A stretch of DNA of 64,000 nucleotides from Aphanomyces cochlioides. Taxonomy: Eukaryota > Oomycota > Saprolegniomycetes > Saprolegniales > Verrucalvaceae. How positions within the stretch are numbered: the stretch's first letter is position 1; every line of letters begins with the position of its first letter. The position numbers and the translations under genes were made by a program. The notes beneath the pieces were generated by a model that was not told the origin of the DNA, did no database searches, and saw nothing but the letters and a program-made list of their open reading frames with translations. The stretch is taken from NCBI GenBank assembly GCA_019828595.1, contig JAHQRK010000014.1, positions 930,001 to 994,000 on the forward strand, in the 5' to 3' direction. Positions 1 to 10,920 of the stretch are shown here, one piece after another.

Positions 1-685
1 AAACCAGGCTTCGCCGATTCTTTGAAGACAATGCCAGAGTTTTCGTAAACAGCTCGGACGATTCCCATGGATTCACGAAGATCTGGCACCCATGGAAGGT
101 CAACGGAATGCAAAACGCGAGCCCATCCATTGACATCGTTGATTGAAAATTCGTCGCGGCACTGCGTACAAACTATGAGGACCAGCGAATCAAACGATGG
201 CTTACCTCGATAAAGCAGTAGTCACGGTTGCGGATTGTCGGTGGACCTTCCAGTGTAACCCACTTGAGCCCGATATAATTATGCGGGTGTTCTCTCGTTG
301 GCGCTGCGAGCGTCTTGAGCACAGCACAGTCGATCAAATCCTTGCTGTATCGCTCGGAAAACTTTCGATACTCTTCCGTCGTGTCGGCTGTATGCAACGC
401 CGCTGCTTCTTCGAGCGTGCCTTCAACTTCCGTCACGCTCATAAATATAATATTCTCCGAGCTGCCCAGTTCAGAGGCCAAGTAAATTTGAAGCCCGCCA
501 CTGTCATAGTATGGTTTCCACGCGATCGGTCCGTTCTCAAGCTGCGTGTCGCGCACCAAATTGGTGAGTGCAGTAAGACCTGTCTGGATCAAGGCCGACT
601 CTTCTTGCGGCGTCGTTTGCGGGCATACAAAGAAATCTACCGGCAATGGATGCTTGTGTCCTGACGGCCGATGCTTTCGCCCCAT
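1..685 (-). CDS. START-domain protein, 3' end outside window
   Basis: This is the N-terminal part of a START-type lipid-binding protein, paralogous to five other genes in the window. The start is the ATG at 685; a GTG nine bases upstream was not used. Exon 1 (206-685) gives about 160 residues beginning MGRKHRPSG and ending RDYCFIE. A 44-nt intron (162-205, GTAAGC...CAG) follows, and exon 2 (1-161) opens with the family's usual Cys codon and reads on through NGWARVLHSVDLPWVPD to the window edge. The intron falls at the same codon (after GAG, phase 0) as in the paralogues. The rest of the START fold and any FYVE finger lie outside the window. Function is inferred from family similarity: START domains bind sterols or phospholipids. 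The gene diverges from the next START gene across about 1.7 kb. Confidence 0.8.
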
Positions 686-2419
686 GGTATGCACACACCG
701 ACCAGCTTCCTCTGAACCAAAGTCGAAATGGTACAGTAATGGAAATCGCAGCGGTCATCCCTCACTATCTCGTCTGAAAATTCGCATATATTTGATTTAC
801 ATATTGTATACATATTGTGTTTACTGCATTTTATATTTAAAAATATTGTAAATTATGCTTATACTATTGTATTTATACTTCTTAGTACTATTAAAATTAG
901 ACTTTGCGAATGAACAACACTGCCAATGTAATGACCATGTGATAAGACTTTGGGAGGCAGATGAAGAGCGAAGTTTCCGCGGCACGATCGCGAAGAAGGA
1001 TCGTCTGAGTTGAGACTGTCTCTTCTTGCGCTTTGCAGCCAAAGTGGGTTTATTCTGCAGTACAATGCTGCTGGGAATGGATGAGAGGAATCTCTCGAGC
1101 TGTCACGAGCCATATTATGGCAATCCGACAAAAAGATGCAAGAGAGAGAGAGAGGTTTGCAAGGAATCGAATCGAGTGGTGTGAAAGCCGAAAGAATTAC
1201 AGGCCATCGACTCCACTGAGGAGAATCCACAGTGTTCTTGTTGTACAAACGTTACGAAAACCATCTCTCCTGGAGACTATGCCAAACTCAGTCGTGCTCT
1301 ACAAAGAAAGAGCTTTTTTTTTTCAAGCAAGCTCTCAGCTGCTAGTGTTCACCCCTGTTCGCTCTTTTTTAGCTTTAACAAAACGTACCCTGGAGTTTAA
1401 AGTTGTGCTATCAAGATTTTAGACTTAGCGTTATCCTTGGTGTGGTTAACCTTTAAAATTTAAATTTCAGCCAATAGAAATCGACTTCAACTTGACGTCG
1501 ACAATTGCGATAAAGCCTCTGCAGCCCAGCAGCTTATGCACCGGTTGAATGACGGAAAATGTTCCATACTCGCTGCAGATGGACTTCGCTCGTCGGTGCA
1601 TCCACCGACAGACGATTGCAGTCGTGGGTTTCTTGTAAGGGGTGATCGTACATTTTGCTCGTTATGGGTTCCACCATTGCAAATTTAAACTTTGATTGGC
1701 TAAAATTTAACATTTCTGTTCATGTTCGCCTTCAAAGGGAACTTTGCGACGGTGACCAAGTCAAAACTCGAGTTTTTTCCTTTCGTATCTCGGCTGGAGC
1801 TATGCTAGCATCAATCCTTTAGCATCAATATGCATCGACAAGGCCAGAGCACATACCAAATGCGAGAATTCGAATTTGGATTCCACCATTTGATTCTACA
1901 ATTCCATTTGCAAATTGCAGCGAACTTTCGTTGCATTTTCGCCCGCAACGTCAGTGTCTCCAGCGTGGTCTACAAATGAGCGCAGTCCTCGCGCGCTCCT
2001 CCAAACATACTTGCAACCACCTTGAAAAATGCAATGCGTTTGAGTCCTGGACGGCTTGTTCGCTCACAAAAGGCGAACCTACACTTTAGTTTTTTTTGAC
2101 CAGTTTGCAACAGTTTCACACCTTGACCAATGTAACGCATCTGTGTCATGCACTCCTTCACAACGTTGTCGTTGTCACATTCGAACGACAGCCCAGCGTC
2201 GCTGGCTTTCACGATTGAGAATGTCCACATCGTCGAGCGTCATGGGCTTTATTGAGATAAGCAGAGGCAGGCATTTCCGCGTCGTTGGGGCGGTCCCAAT
2301 GGCGGTATCGGACTGAAAGAACGGTTCTCCGGATAAAACTTCTCTTATCCGGATACCCGATGCTTTGTTCTGATTGGGCAATTGCTTGTGTTGTAAATCG
2401 TGTCGCACTTGCCGTCTTC
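686..2419. other. Intergenic region without a recognised gene
   Basis: About 1.7 kb separates two divergent START genes. Open frames on both strands look unlike proteins and none matches a family I know. The stretch contains an AT-rich block at 790-900, an AG dinucleotide run at 1141-1154, and two inverted CCAAT-bearing stretches (about 1455-1482 and 1681-1712) rich in AAATTT that could be ends of a small decayed repeat. Two copies of a TCCGGATAA-type motif lie just before the next gene. Confidence 0.5.
2328..2355. promoter_or_regulatory. Paired TCCGGATAA / TTATCCGGATA motif upstream of START gene
   Basis: TCCGGATAA at 2328-2336 and TTATCCGGATA at 2345-2355 lie 65-92 bases before the ATG at 2420. 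The same palindromic core recurs upstream of other genes in the window (see findings). The regulatory role is inferred only from position and recurrence. Confidence 0.35.
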
Positions 2420-4665
2420 ATGTCGAGGTCGTGGGAGCCGCTGCCGCGAGGCTTCTTCAGCTTCCCGCGCCTGTCGTACGATGAAGAAGAGTACTTTAGA
2501 GAGTTAGCACGCGCGTCCATGAAGGATTTGATCGTGTTCAACTCGTTTGTGGATCCGACGATTCGATGGAAATCCACGGGCGACGTCGACCGCATTGCGA
2601 TGTTTCAAGGCGATGATCTCACGCCAACGCAGCTCACGTATGTCTGCGCCAAGATGGAAGTCCGAGGAACGATCGACGAAGTCGCGAGTTTGTTTTACCC
2701 GGACGACGAGCCGTATGCGAACCTACGACGTGTGTTTCCCGACCTCTTGGACGCGCAAACGATATATGCACTCAATTTACCATCCGCTCGGGCACCGCGA
2801 CATTATATCGGCGTGCAGTGGATGGCCTTTGAAGCACCATCGTCTCTCATGAAGCATCGAGACTTTTGTGTCTTGGAGGTATAAGATGCCTTCAGTTATG
2901 GCATTGACAATGTTGAACCTAGTGCCAAGACGACTTTACGGACGGTTCAGGGCGACGAGGCTGGGCGAGATCGCTCACCTCGATCAGGACTGAAATGTGC
3001 CCTGAGCTTGATAGCTCCTCTGGTATGGTTCGCGGCTCCATGTACCGCACAGGGTGTATCTTCGTTGAGATGGAGCTTGAGGGGCGTCTCGAGGTTACCT
3101 ATTTCGTCCAGACTGACTTCAAGGGCCAAGTTCCAAAGGCGATGCAGATTTCTGGCATGCGCCGCCATATCAAGTCCATGGCACTTGTGGAATCGCTCAT
3201 TCTTCAGCTTCGCTTGAGGGAAACGCCTTTCCTCACTGAAGTTGAGCTCGTCCCCAAGCACGCCCGACGAGCTTGTCAAGTGTGCAAAGTCGCCTTTGGA
3301 ACCTTTCAACGGCGCCGACGGTGTCGCAAGTGCGGCGACGTTGTGTGCCTCAATTGCAGCAGCCACGTCGAGTTTGACGAACTAGTTGGGCCGATCCGCT
3401 TGCGCATCTGCTCGTCCTGTGTGTTGCATGTCATGTTGCCAAACCAGTTTCCCAACCCATTGCGCTCCAAGTCACAGCGCAATATTGCCGACAATTTCGA
3501 TGAAGATGAAATTCACTTTGGAGGAAACTTCAAAAAGACACCGAGAAGCAAATCCAAAGCCAAGTACAAAGACGATGACGTTGCGCAAAGCATTTATGCG
3601 CCTCGTGAACACCTTGAGCAGCCCCGCACGCCTCGACGAAGTGCCGTCGACCGTCGAAGTTCCACTGACCGTCGAAGTTCCACTGACCGGCGAAGTTCCA
3701 CTGACCAGCGAAGTGACCGACGAAGTGCCGCAGACCAACATACAAGCAGCAGCAATTCAAGACAGAGTGAACCTACTCCGTCGAGAGGTGAACGAGCCTC
3801 GTCCAGAAATCCCATGTGGGCTCATATTCGCTTGTCCTCCTCGGAGCTCCATCGAACGGAGAGCCGTGTCCAATCCACGGGGTCGGCGTCTCCATCACAC
3901 CATGCTACGCCTCCTCGCCCGTGGGAAGTACCCCTCGAAGAACCCAAGCCATCAAGTCGCCACGCGTCTGCGCCGCCTCCGATGATGATGGAGGAGGAGG
4001 AGGATTTGTCCAAGTACTCCATTCATGGCATGATGGCTCGTCAACGAATACAATTGCAGCGCATGCAAGAACTTCACTTTCCCATGCGGGACTCAACCAT
4101 CATGAAGGAACCATCAATCTACGACGGGATGCGAGACACTGCTATCCTGAAGGAACCATCGATCTACGAGCCGAGCGAAGTCGCACCGAGCCATGCATTT
4201 AGTATTTGTGACACGGACATTGCCCACCCCAAAGCTCCGCCGAGTCAAGCCATTCAAGAATCCAAGTATGAACCGAGCGACATCGCTCCTAGCGCGCGAA
4301 GCCATGCATTTAGCATTTGCGACACCGACATTGCCCGCGCTCATCTTCCCCCGCCAATGGAAACCAAGTCGGCCATGCTGTCGTCACCGCATTTCGAAGG
4401 CGGGCCGGAATGGCTCGACTCGATCAAAGCCGCGCCGTCTCTGCGTGGCGACGATGAAGAAGACGTGGCTCCTCGATTCATGGAGCTCCCACCAGGTGAC
4501 AACCAGCCCAAAGCCAACGAAACCGAGCAGCTCGCTGCAGACCTCGCCGCCTTGATGAAGAGTCTACAGAAGGACGGCAAGCTCGATTTAAATGCCGCTG
4601 CATCGCATACGCTCCTCGATCTCTACAACAAACTCAAAGCACTCCAGTTGGATCAACACACGTAA
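2420..4665 (+). CDS. START-FYVE protein with long repeat-bearing tail
   Basis: Two exons (2420-2878 and 2923-4665; 44-nt intron 2879-2922, GTATAAG...TAG) encode about 733 residues. Residues 1-260 form a START-like lipid-binding module. A FYVE-type zinc finger lies at about 268-320: CQVC, a basic RRRRCRKCG stretch, VVCLNC and a final CSSC supply eight zinc ligands. FYVE fingers usually bind PI3P on endosomes; the basic motif is near-canonical but lacks the HH pair. The tail is low-complexity, with short Arg/Ser/Asp tandem units (codons near 3640-3740) and a duplicated EPS...HAFSICDTDIA segment (about 4160-4340). It ends in LLDLYNKLKALQLDQ, a C-terminal motif shared with paralogues. I chose the ATG at 2420 because the START similarity (PRGFFSFP) begins just after it; the open frame continues upstream. 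It is probably an endosomal lipid-transfer or adaptor protein. Confidence 0.85.
3640..3740 (+). repeat. 18-bp in-frame tandem repeat in START-FYVE gene
   Basis: Units of 18 bases based on GACCGTCGAAGTTCCACT are repeated about four to five times with drift, encoding a DRRSST unit. The multiple-of-three period keeps the frame, so copy number can vary without breaking the protein. Confidence 0.75.
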
Positions 4666-5541
4666 CCGAATTATTATGTATCGACACTTGTAACTGTTTT
4701 CATGAAACTACCACTCAACAACATTTGCTGCTTGGTCAACCTCCTCCTCCACCACACACAACCGCAGCCGTCCCAACTCACTCTCTCCCATGCGATGGTC
4801 AGGTTGGGACATGGACAGGATTGCTCCCTTGGACAACCATGCGAGGGGTGGTAGGTGAGCAAAAGTGCACCCTGAATACCTCCCATGTAACATGGACGAC
4901 ATGGCATCCATCTCCATGGCAATGTTCACTGAACAAAGTCGGCATTAGCATCATGTCTAGTGTTCCTCTGTGGTCGACTTTGATCGTCAATGCAAAGAAT
5001 TCATCGACTTGTATCATCGTAGAGACGCTGGTCATACTATGGCGAATTCGCTGTTCTTCCTGAGTGTCAATATCATGGACGAGTAGGATTCCCATTGACA
5101 TTTTTCTCTTCCTCAGCGATGCACAGGCTGGGACGGTGAGAGATGATGCGAGGATGGGAATGATGTGTGTGAAGCTTTCTGGACTCTTGTAGCCTGTCGA
5201 TGATCGGTTTGGATGCCTCGACGGCTGCAAGGCAGAGCCGGCGCATGGTGATGTGCTCGTTGGTGCTAATCCATGCGGCGATCCTGAAAAGACACTTGCG
5301 TGCCACTGCGGTGTAACACCATCTCTCCCATTGCACGCAGCCAGACCGATCAGAGTTCCTCGACATGTGTGTGATCAAAACCAATCAAAGAATCCCGACA
5401 CCCGTCGACCGCCTCGGCTGACATCTTGACGTGCGTATGGTATACGAACCTCCATAGGAATCATGGCCCAGATGGTCGTGACATGGACAGAAGGGTCACG
5501 TTGCTCCCTAGACCACTTGAGTTTTTCACGATCAACAAGGT
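4666..5541. other. Intergenic region between two START genes
   Basis: About 880 bases lie between the stop of one START-FYVE gene and the start of the next. Two overlapping minus-strand open frames (4799-5230, 5073-5384) have mildly coding-like composition, but I recognise no domain and see no convincing exon structure. Nothing else was found. Confidence 0.4.
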
Positions 5542-6881
5542 ATGGCGAAGCGGCTCTCGCTGCCCCTCCCAAATGGCTTCTTTGTCTGCCCACCGCTCGA
5601 CCCGATTGCATCGAATGTCCTCGTGGAACAAGCGCGACGAGGGGTGGAAGATCTTGTGACCCGCGGCCAGCTCGATCGGAGCGAGTGGAGAATTGACACC
5701 GACGACGGAAACAAGCTTCAAACGTACGCCTCCGTGAATGGGATGGCCATGCTGGGCGTCACGACCATCCATGCGACGCTCGACGAAGTGGCAGTCCACA
5801 TGCGCTTTGACACCCATGCCAAGTACCTCGCGTACAATTCCCACATGCACGCCGACCTCCTCGACTGCGCCTCGCTCTACACGCTCGCGTCGTCGCGTAC
5901 CGAGTACGTGGGAATCAAGTGGGACGCCGTCCCTAGTCCAATTCCAGGCATCGTAAAACCCCGGGACGCTGTCGGTGTTGAGGTACTCCATCGGTTGCGC
6001 TCACGTTGACTCATACTTCGTGTGTAGTGCTTTCGTCCGTTCACCCAGCTTGGAATCTCAGGCATAGCTCGCAGCTTTCAGTCTGTCGAAGTCGCGTGCT
6101 GCCCTGACCTGAGCGAGACGCTTGGACTCGCTCGAATGGAGACTAGTTTGAGCGGCTACATCTTTCGAGAAACGCTCCGCCGCGGCGAGCTCCAAGTCAT
6201 GTACCTCGTCACGGCCGACTCGACAGGGATGGTACCAGCTTGGCTTGTCAAAATTGCCGTGCGCAACCGCGTGAAATGCATCACTGCATTCGAAACCTTC
6301 TTTCGACAGCGCCGAGTTGGTCGCATGAATCTTCGACCTGGAAGAAATGACCTGTCGCTGACCAACCCAGATATCTGCACGCTCTGTTGCACGAAACTTC
6401 CACGGCTTCAAGAGCGTGTCAGCTGCTCTGCATGTGGGGAGGTAGGCTTGTTTGTCTTCCTCAAACGCTCAAGTGATTCGTCCCGTAGGTCACATGCTCT
6501 CACTGCCAAAAGGTTCTCCTTGAAAGGGGACGCAAGATCCGAGTGTGTAATTTATGTTCAGCGCTGCCGACCAGCCGGACGTCTACATCCAAGTCAGGCA
6601 CTACATCTTCAATGACAATGGAGGATGACGCTCTGGACAACTATGAAGCAGTGCGATCGCTTCCCCGACGTGACTCCGCGCCTGTTCCATCTGTGTCCCC
6701 AGCCCCCCTTCGCCCAGTGTCTTCCTCCGAACCTCCCCTCATTCACCTGTACACACCGCCTCCTGAGCCTCGAAAACCAGCCACTGACCGTGTCCAGCAG
6801 CTCTTTGATCAACTGAAAGCTCTCGACTTTGACGACGCAGTTCTGTCCAAAGTGGAGGCGAAACACATAGATCAATCGTAA
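5542..6881 (+). CDS. START protein with degenerate FYVE finger
   Basis: Three exons (5542-5982, 6028-6441, 6489-6881) with introns of 45 and 47 nt encode about 415 residues. The START part begins at MAKRLSLPLPNGFF, and its first intron is at the family position after GAG, followed by a Cys codon. The zinc-finger region keeps the cysteine spacing (CTLCC, CSACG, CSHC, CNLC), but the basic lipid-contact stretch is replaced by ERVSCSACG, and the usual turn between pairs is shortened. PI3P binding is therefore doubtful, while zinc binding may persist. Skipping the second intron is required to complete the finger: the retained reading loses the CSHC pair. The C terminus carries the family's VQQLFDQLKALDFDD motif. 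It lies 876 bases downstream of a paralogue on the same strand. Confidence 0.8.
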
Positions 6882-7080
6882 TCCCGTTGATGTCCATTGA
6901 GTACACTAAATGTGGAATTCAGTACTCGTACAGTAAGTACTATTCGGTACTCCAAGTACTCATTGGTACTTGCAAGTACTCCCTCGCATAGCCACACATT
7001 CCACACGCTTAGGATAGATCAATGATGACTTTAAATTACATTTCTAGCTATGCGACGACAGCAAGAACGACAAGAGGGGA

Positions 7081-8553
7081 TTACATGACGATCGCAGTCG
7101 TTGAAATGGCATCCCATTCGGAATCCCTCTCCAATTCCAATGACTTTGACCGCTGACTTAAAGCCAAGGGGGGTTTGAAAGCGTCGTTCGACGACATGTC
7201 CTGCTGTCGGAGGAGTTCGTCCGCGTGCTCGTAGATTGCTCTGCATTGTGAGCTTCCAAGGGGCGACCGAGACATTTGAGTCAAGTTGAGAGAAAATCTC
7301 GGACGCGACGACCCGACATTCATGAATGAAATTGAGGGCTGCATTGACCTTGGAGACCGTGACGATAAGGTAGACGGCACTAGAAGTCACGAGTAAGCTC
7401 TGAAGTATCAGGCGACTTGACCAACCAAAGAACGCACCCATGTCACCCGAAGGCAGCATCGATTCATGCAATGTGCTGGTGCGCGGCGGGGGCGCTTCGG
7501 GGGATGACGGAGTTTGTGCGAGGGGGTTGTGCGAGCAAGCTGCGCATACCGAGACGTCAATATCATGTAGCCGCCAAGTATGCTGGCATGTCCGACAGAC
7601 AACTTGGCCACAGACCCTGCAATTACACTTGGATCGAAATGTTGAAAAGCGTTGTCGACAGAGATAGCAGACTCGACGAGCTGTGGCAGGCACAAGGGCG
7701 GCTCTAGGAAGGAGCTGGGCATGTTTGGCAAGTCGACGGTGGCGAAATCGACCGTCCCATTGCGCAATCGACAGGAGTCGTCGTTTCACAGCTTGCTTGA
7801 AAGCCCATTGTGGCAAGGCTCCTCTTGGATGTGCTTGAACCAACACAGTTACGTGGAGCCACCCAGGACGGTCAGCGATTTCACGGAAGGTGCAGCCCAA
7901 CATCGAGACTTGCATGCGCACAACATCGAGCACGTTTTGCATGTCTGGACACACAGTGGGCAGGTCAATGGAGCGCATAGTATATGCCCAGCCACGACCA
8001 CCAGTGGCAAAAGAGAAACGTCGGTGGCACTACTTCAGTGATGAGTAGAGTACCTAGCAGGGGGGCGGCCACATACCTCCAACGTACAGGCATCGCGTAG
8101 CTTGGACAGTGGAGTGAGTCTCTGTAGTGCGTGCCACTTGATGCCAACGTAGTGATCAAGCTGTGCTCGTCCAAGCGAGTAGATTGACGCGTAGTCCACA
8201 ACGCCTGGGGCAAATGCTGCACAGAAAGCCTTGTAGTCATCGTCGTCTGTCATGTGAAACATATCTTGGACTTCATCCAAGCTAGCAAAAAGCTGTGTGA
8301 CGGCCATGAGCGAGACTGTTCCTGACGGTGCGGCGAAATCATGGCCAGTGTAAATGTGCAAGCCGTCGGTTGATTTCTCCAGCGACCAGTGCATCGTTAC
8401 ATCTGGGGATTTCAAGTTGGCAATGCTGTGAAAGTCCGTGAGCTGGGTTTGGGCTGCCTGCAGGAAGCTGTGACTTTCATCTGAAGACAAGGGCGGGCAT
8501 TCAAAGTACTGGGGAGGCAGAGGCAGCGATAGCTTCTTTGAGCGACGCTGCAT
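7081..8553 (-). CDS. START-FYVE protein
   Basis: Three exons read on the minus strand (8077-8553, 7438-8029, 7081-7379) give about 455 residues. The first intron (8030-8076) is at the conserved family site. The second (7380-7437, 58 nt, GTGCGTTC...CTAG) was chosen because it joins the frames in phase and leads to a Ser/Arg-rich tail; without it the frame runs on to 7031 with a less natural ending. The start is the ATG at 8553, since the GTG two codons upstream is less likely. The FYVE-type finger reads CYLC...CNCRVCG...VVCRTC...CAAC, so the ligands are complete, but the basic stretch is SKCNCR rather than R(R/K)HHCR. The C-terminal LYxxLKAM motif of other paralogues was not found. It is convergent with the START gene ending at 6881. 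Confidence 0.75.
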
Positions 8554-9721
8554 TTTCACGACTGCAAATTGTGTTCAGGCGGTCAACAACGAGCACTCCT
8601 AGAGTATACAACTTTCAAGTCTAAATAGGATCCAAAGTACTCAATTTGGCATTTATAGCTTCAATTGTGGTTAAGTTTGCTTACTTTTTGTATCTTTAAG
8701 CCTGCTGGACGATCGACAGCGCTGCTGGGTGTGCATTGCATGTTGTCAATCTTTCCTCTCGGGCTAGCATCATCCAGAAGGGGGTTGTTTCGTTGTTGTA
8801 ACAAGTCACGGGGGCTCTAGATTCGATTCGCAATGGATGTCGTAGGCACTCTGAACTCTGACGAAAGATTGACGAGCAGCGAGGCAGGAGAATTATTGTA
8901 GGCAGTGCAAGCTACCTCGACGTTGCTTGTGTTTTTTACTATTGTAGGGGCAAATTGACATCGGGCAGCTGACAGAAAATCCAACATTAAATTGTCATTT
9001 TGAACACTTTCGAGCGTGAAATTCGGAGATATCATAGAACATAATTTCATCTATGTTTAGCAAAGGCTTTCAATGAATAAGATGTTTCTTTGAAGAATTG
9101 CCACAGTTAAAGCACGGTGTCGGGCAGCATCGCCGCTATCAAATGTATCGATCGTTCCACTGTCACCCAGGTGAATGTCACGCGACCAATAATAATACTC
9201 TAGGTTAAATAAGTGTGGTAAATCAATATGAGGATTAAAACGCGTTTTTCTCGTATCACACAAAACATTTCAACCAATGGAATTACTAGGATTATACCCT
9301 AATCGCTACTAGAGGAAGTTGAAAAATATCCCAAAAAATTAACCTGTATTTTAATGCACATGCCATACAAAAGTAGAGATGCCATGCATTTTTTCATCTT
9401 CTAAATTGTTTCAATTTTTATTATTTTCTCGAATCATTTAAATCGGACATGTGGTTCTCGAGATATGGGCACCAAACCTCGTGCCCGATCTCAATTCGCC
9501 CCTACAATAGTAATTCGACTGATTGGGACACGCCTTGGTCTTGTGTTGCACATCGTGCACCCTTTGCTGACTGCCCTGCATCCGCATTGTGAACATGGAA
9601 CTGTCGTGAGACGCAGATCCTCGAGCTCAAGACAGGAAGATCACCAGCAGAGACGAGCGCAAATGCTGCTGTCACAACCTTGGGTTGACGAGAAGATTTG
9701 ATACATTTTTGAGCTCCAAAT
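8554..9721. other. AT-rich intergenic region
   Basis: There is no convincing gene. The region leads into a transposon nest and has weak open frames only. The short sequence TTGCCCCTACAATAG near 8940-8955 (reverse strand) also appears at about 9498-9513 on the plus strand, suggesting remnants of one repeat in opposite orientations. Confidence 0.4.
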
Positions 9722-10331
9722 AACGTAAATCATCATGAGTGAGCACAAGTTTGGAACCGAAAAGTTCCAGCGCAAGTATTTCAATAAGTTTTGCGAGTTT
9801 TTTTCTAGTTCAAGTCGCAAACGAAAGATTGAATTTGGAATTCAAAGAACAGACAAAAAGTAAGCGATTTTAGTCTCCATTACGACTCCTTAATGATGTC
9901 CAAAGTTTCATTTTGCTTACTTTTTGGGAATTGTGAGTGAGCACACAATTTAATCTTGAATAATGTATCATAATCAAGGTGAGTTCTTAAGGTTTAGGGT
10001 ATAAATATTCAAAGGAAGCATTAAATTTGAGAGATATAAGTTTTGCGGATAAGACAAGCAACAGTTCAGATTTTCGTTTTCAGTCTGCTGCATTCAAGAT
10101 GAAGAACCGGTAAGACAGACAAGGAAGACAAGCACGTGGTATGTATTCCTACGTTATCGCTACTGTTTTACAATTCAATGACCTCATAGTCGTCGTTCCA
10201 AAGCTCGTGAAGTTCAGCTGCGTTGTTGCCGGCTTCCGAATAAATAAAAACTTTGAAATATGGAGGTTCTTCTCCTTAATTTCTACTGGTGCTCACTCAC
10301 GATGCCATGCTCACTCATGATGATTTACGTT
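9722..10331 (+). mobile_element. 610-bp MITE with 24-bp inverted ends, copy 1
   Basis: The element opens with AACGTAAATCATCATGAGTG (then AGCA) at 9722 and closes with the exact reverse complement at 10308-10331. The string GTGAGTGAGCA recurs inside, near both ends. A near-identical copy in opposite orientation begins at 63481, which defines the unit independently. It encodes only a 59-codon open frame (from 10141), so it must move with enzymes supplied elsewhere. I could not identify a clear target-site duplication, so its superfamily is unknown. Confidence 0.8.
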
Positions 10332-10740
10332 TGGCCTTGTACTCTTCTGTATCAGTCACTCATTTCACAGCATCCTCAATATGAATGCAGCTCACGGTGA
10401 GGACAATAACGTTTTGCCGAGCAAACGATTTTACCATGTAGCATCACATACAGGGAACGACGGAAAGTAATCCTAAGTGGTACTCCAAAATACAACGATT
10501 CATCGTTTCTAATTGGATAGTTTTAGAAAAAATGTCGTCCAATCAAATCAACGCAGGCGATAATAATATTCATATTTTTATTATATTATCAAGTGTATTT
10601 TAATATGGAGTGGCAGGAAACACAACTTGACTCGATATGCTTACAAAATGCTGCAATGTATGCAATTTCAGAAATGTCCAATCGAAGATGTATTTCAAAT
10701 TGTATTGACCGGTATGATGGAGACAGTAGAATGATAAGCG

Positions 10741-10827
10741 TTTGACGCGGTGGCGCAGCGGTTATGTGCGACGGCATCCATGATGATTGAGGAAGGGGCC
10801 CGGGTTCGAGACCCGGGCAGCGTCAAA
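10741..10827 (+). tRNA. tRNA-like sequence inside pogo-like transposon
   Basis: The 87-nt sequence begins TTTGACGC and ends GCGTCAAA, which pair perfectly as an 8-bp closing stem. It contains an A-box match (TGGCGCAGCGG) and an exact B-box match (GGTTCGAGACC) inside a strong CCCGGG...CCCGGG T-arm hairpin. A run of five T at 10829-10833 follows, as expected of a Pol III terminator. The D arm folds, but I could not fold a normal anticodon arm or assign an anticodon, and the spacing between T stem and acceptor stem is off. It may be a degenerate tRNA, a tRNA-derived SINE head or a gene with an intron. Confidence 0.55.
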
Positions 10828-10920
10828 CTTTTTCCATTTTTTAATTCAATTATACTATAAATATTGTAATAAATTGCATACATTTATTCAATCACTGAAA
10901 ATATTTTTTAATAATATTTT

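Noticed and set aside
859..1422. Long overlapping open frames on both strands (about 129 residues each)
   Set aside because: No domain, unnatural composition and mutual overlap. They include an AG dinucleotide run, so chance frames are more likely.
4799..5384. Minus-strand gene between two START genes
   Set aside because: Some mildly protein-like stretches but no recognisable domain, no consistent splice joins and no signal sequence. It was left as intergenic.
10741..10827. Assigning a specific amino acid to the tRNA-like sequence
   Set aside because: No anticodon arm with T33 and a proper 5-bp stem could be folded by eye. A CAT or CCA anticodon would be a guess.
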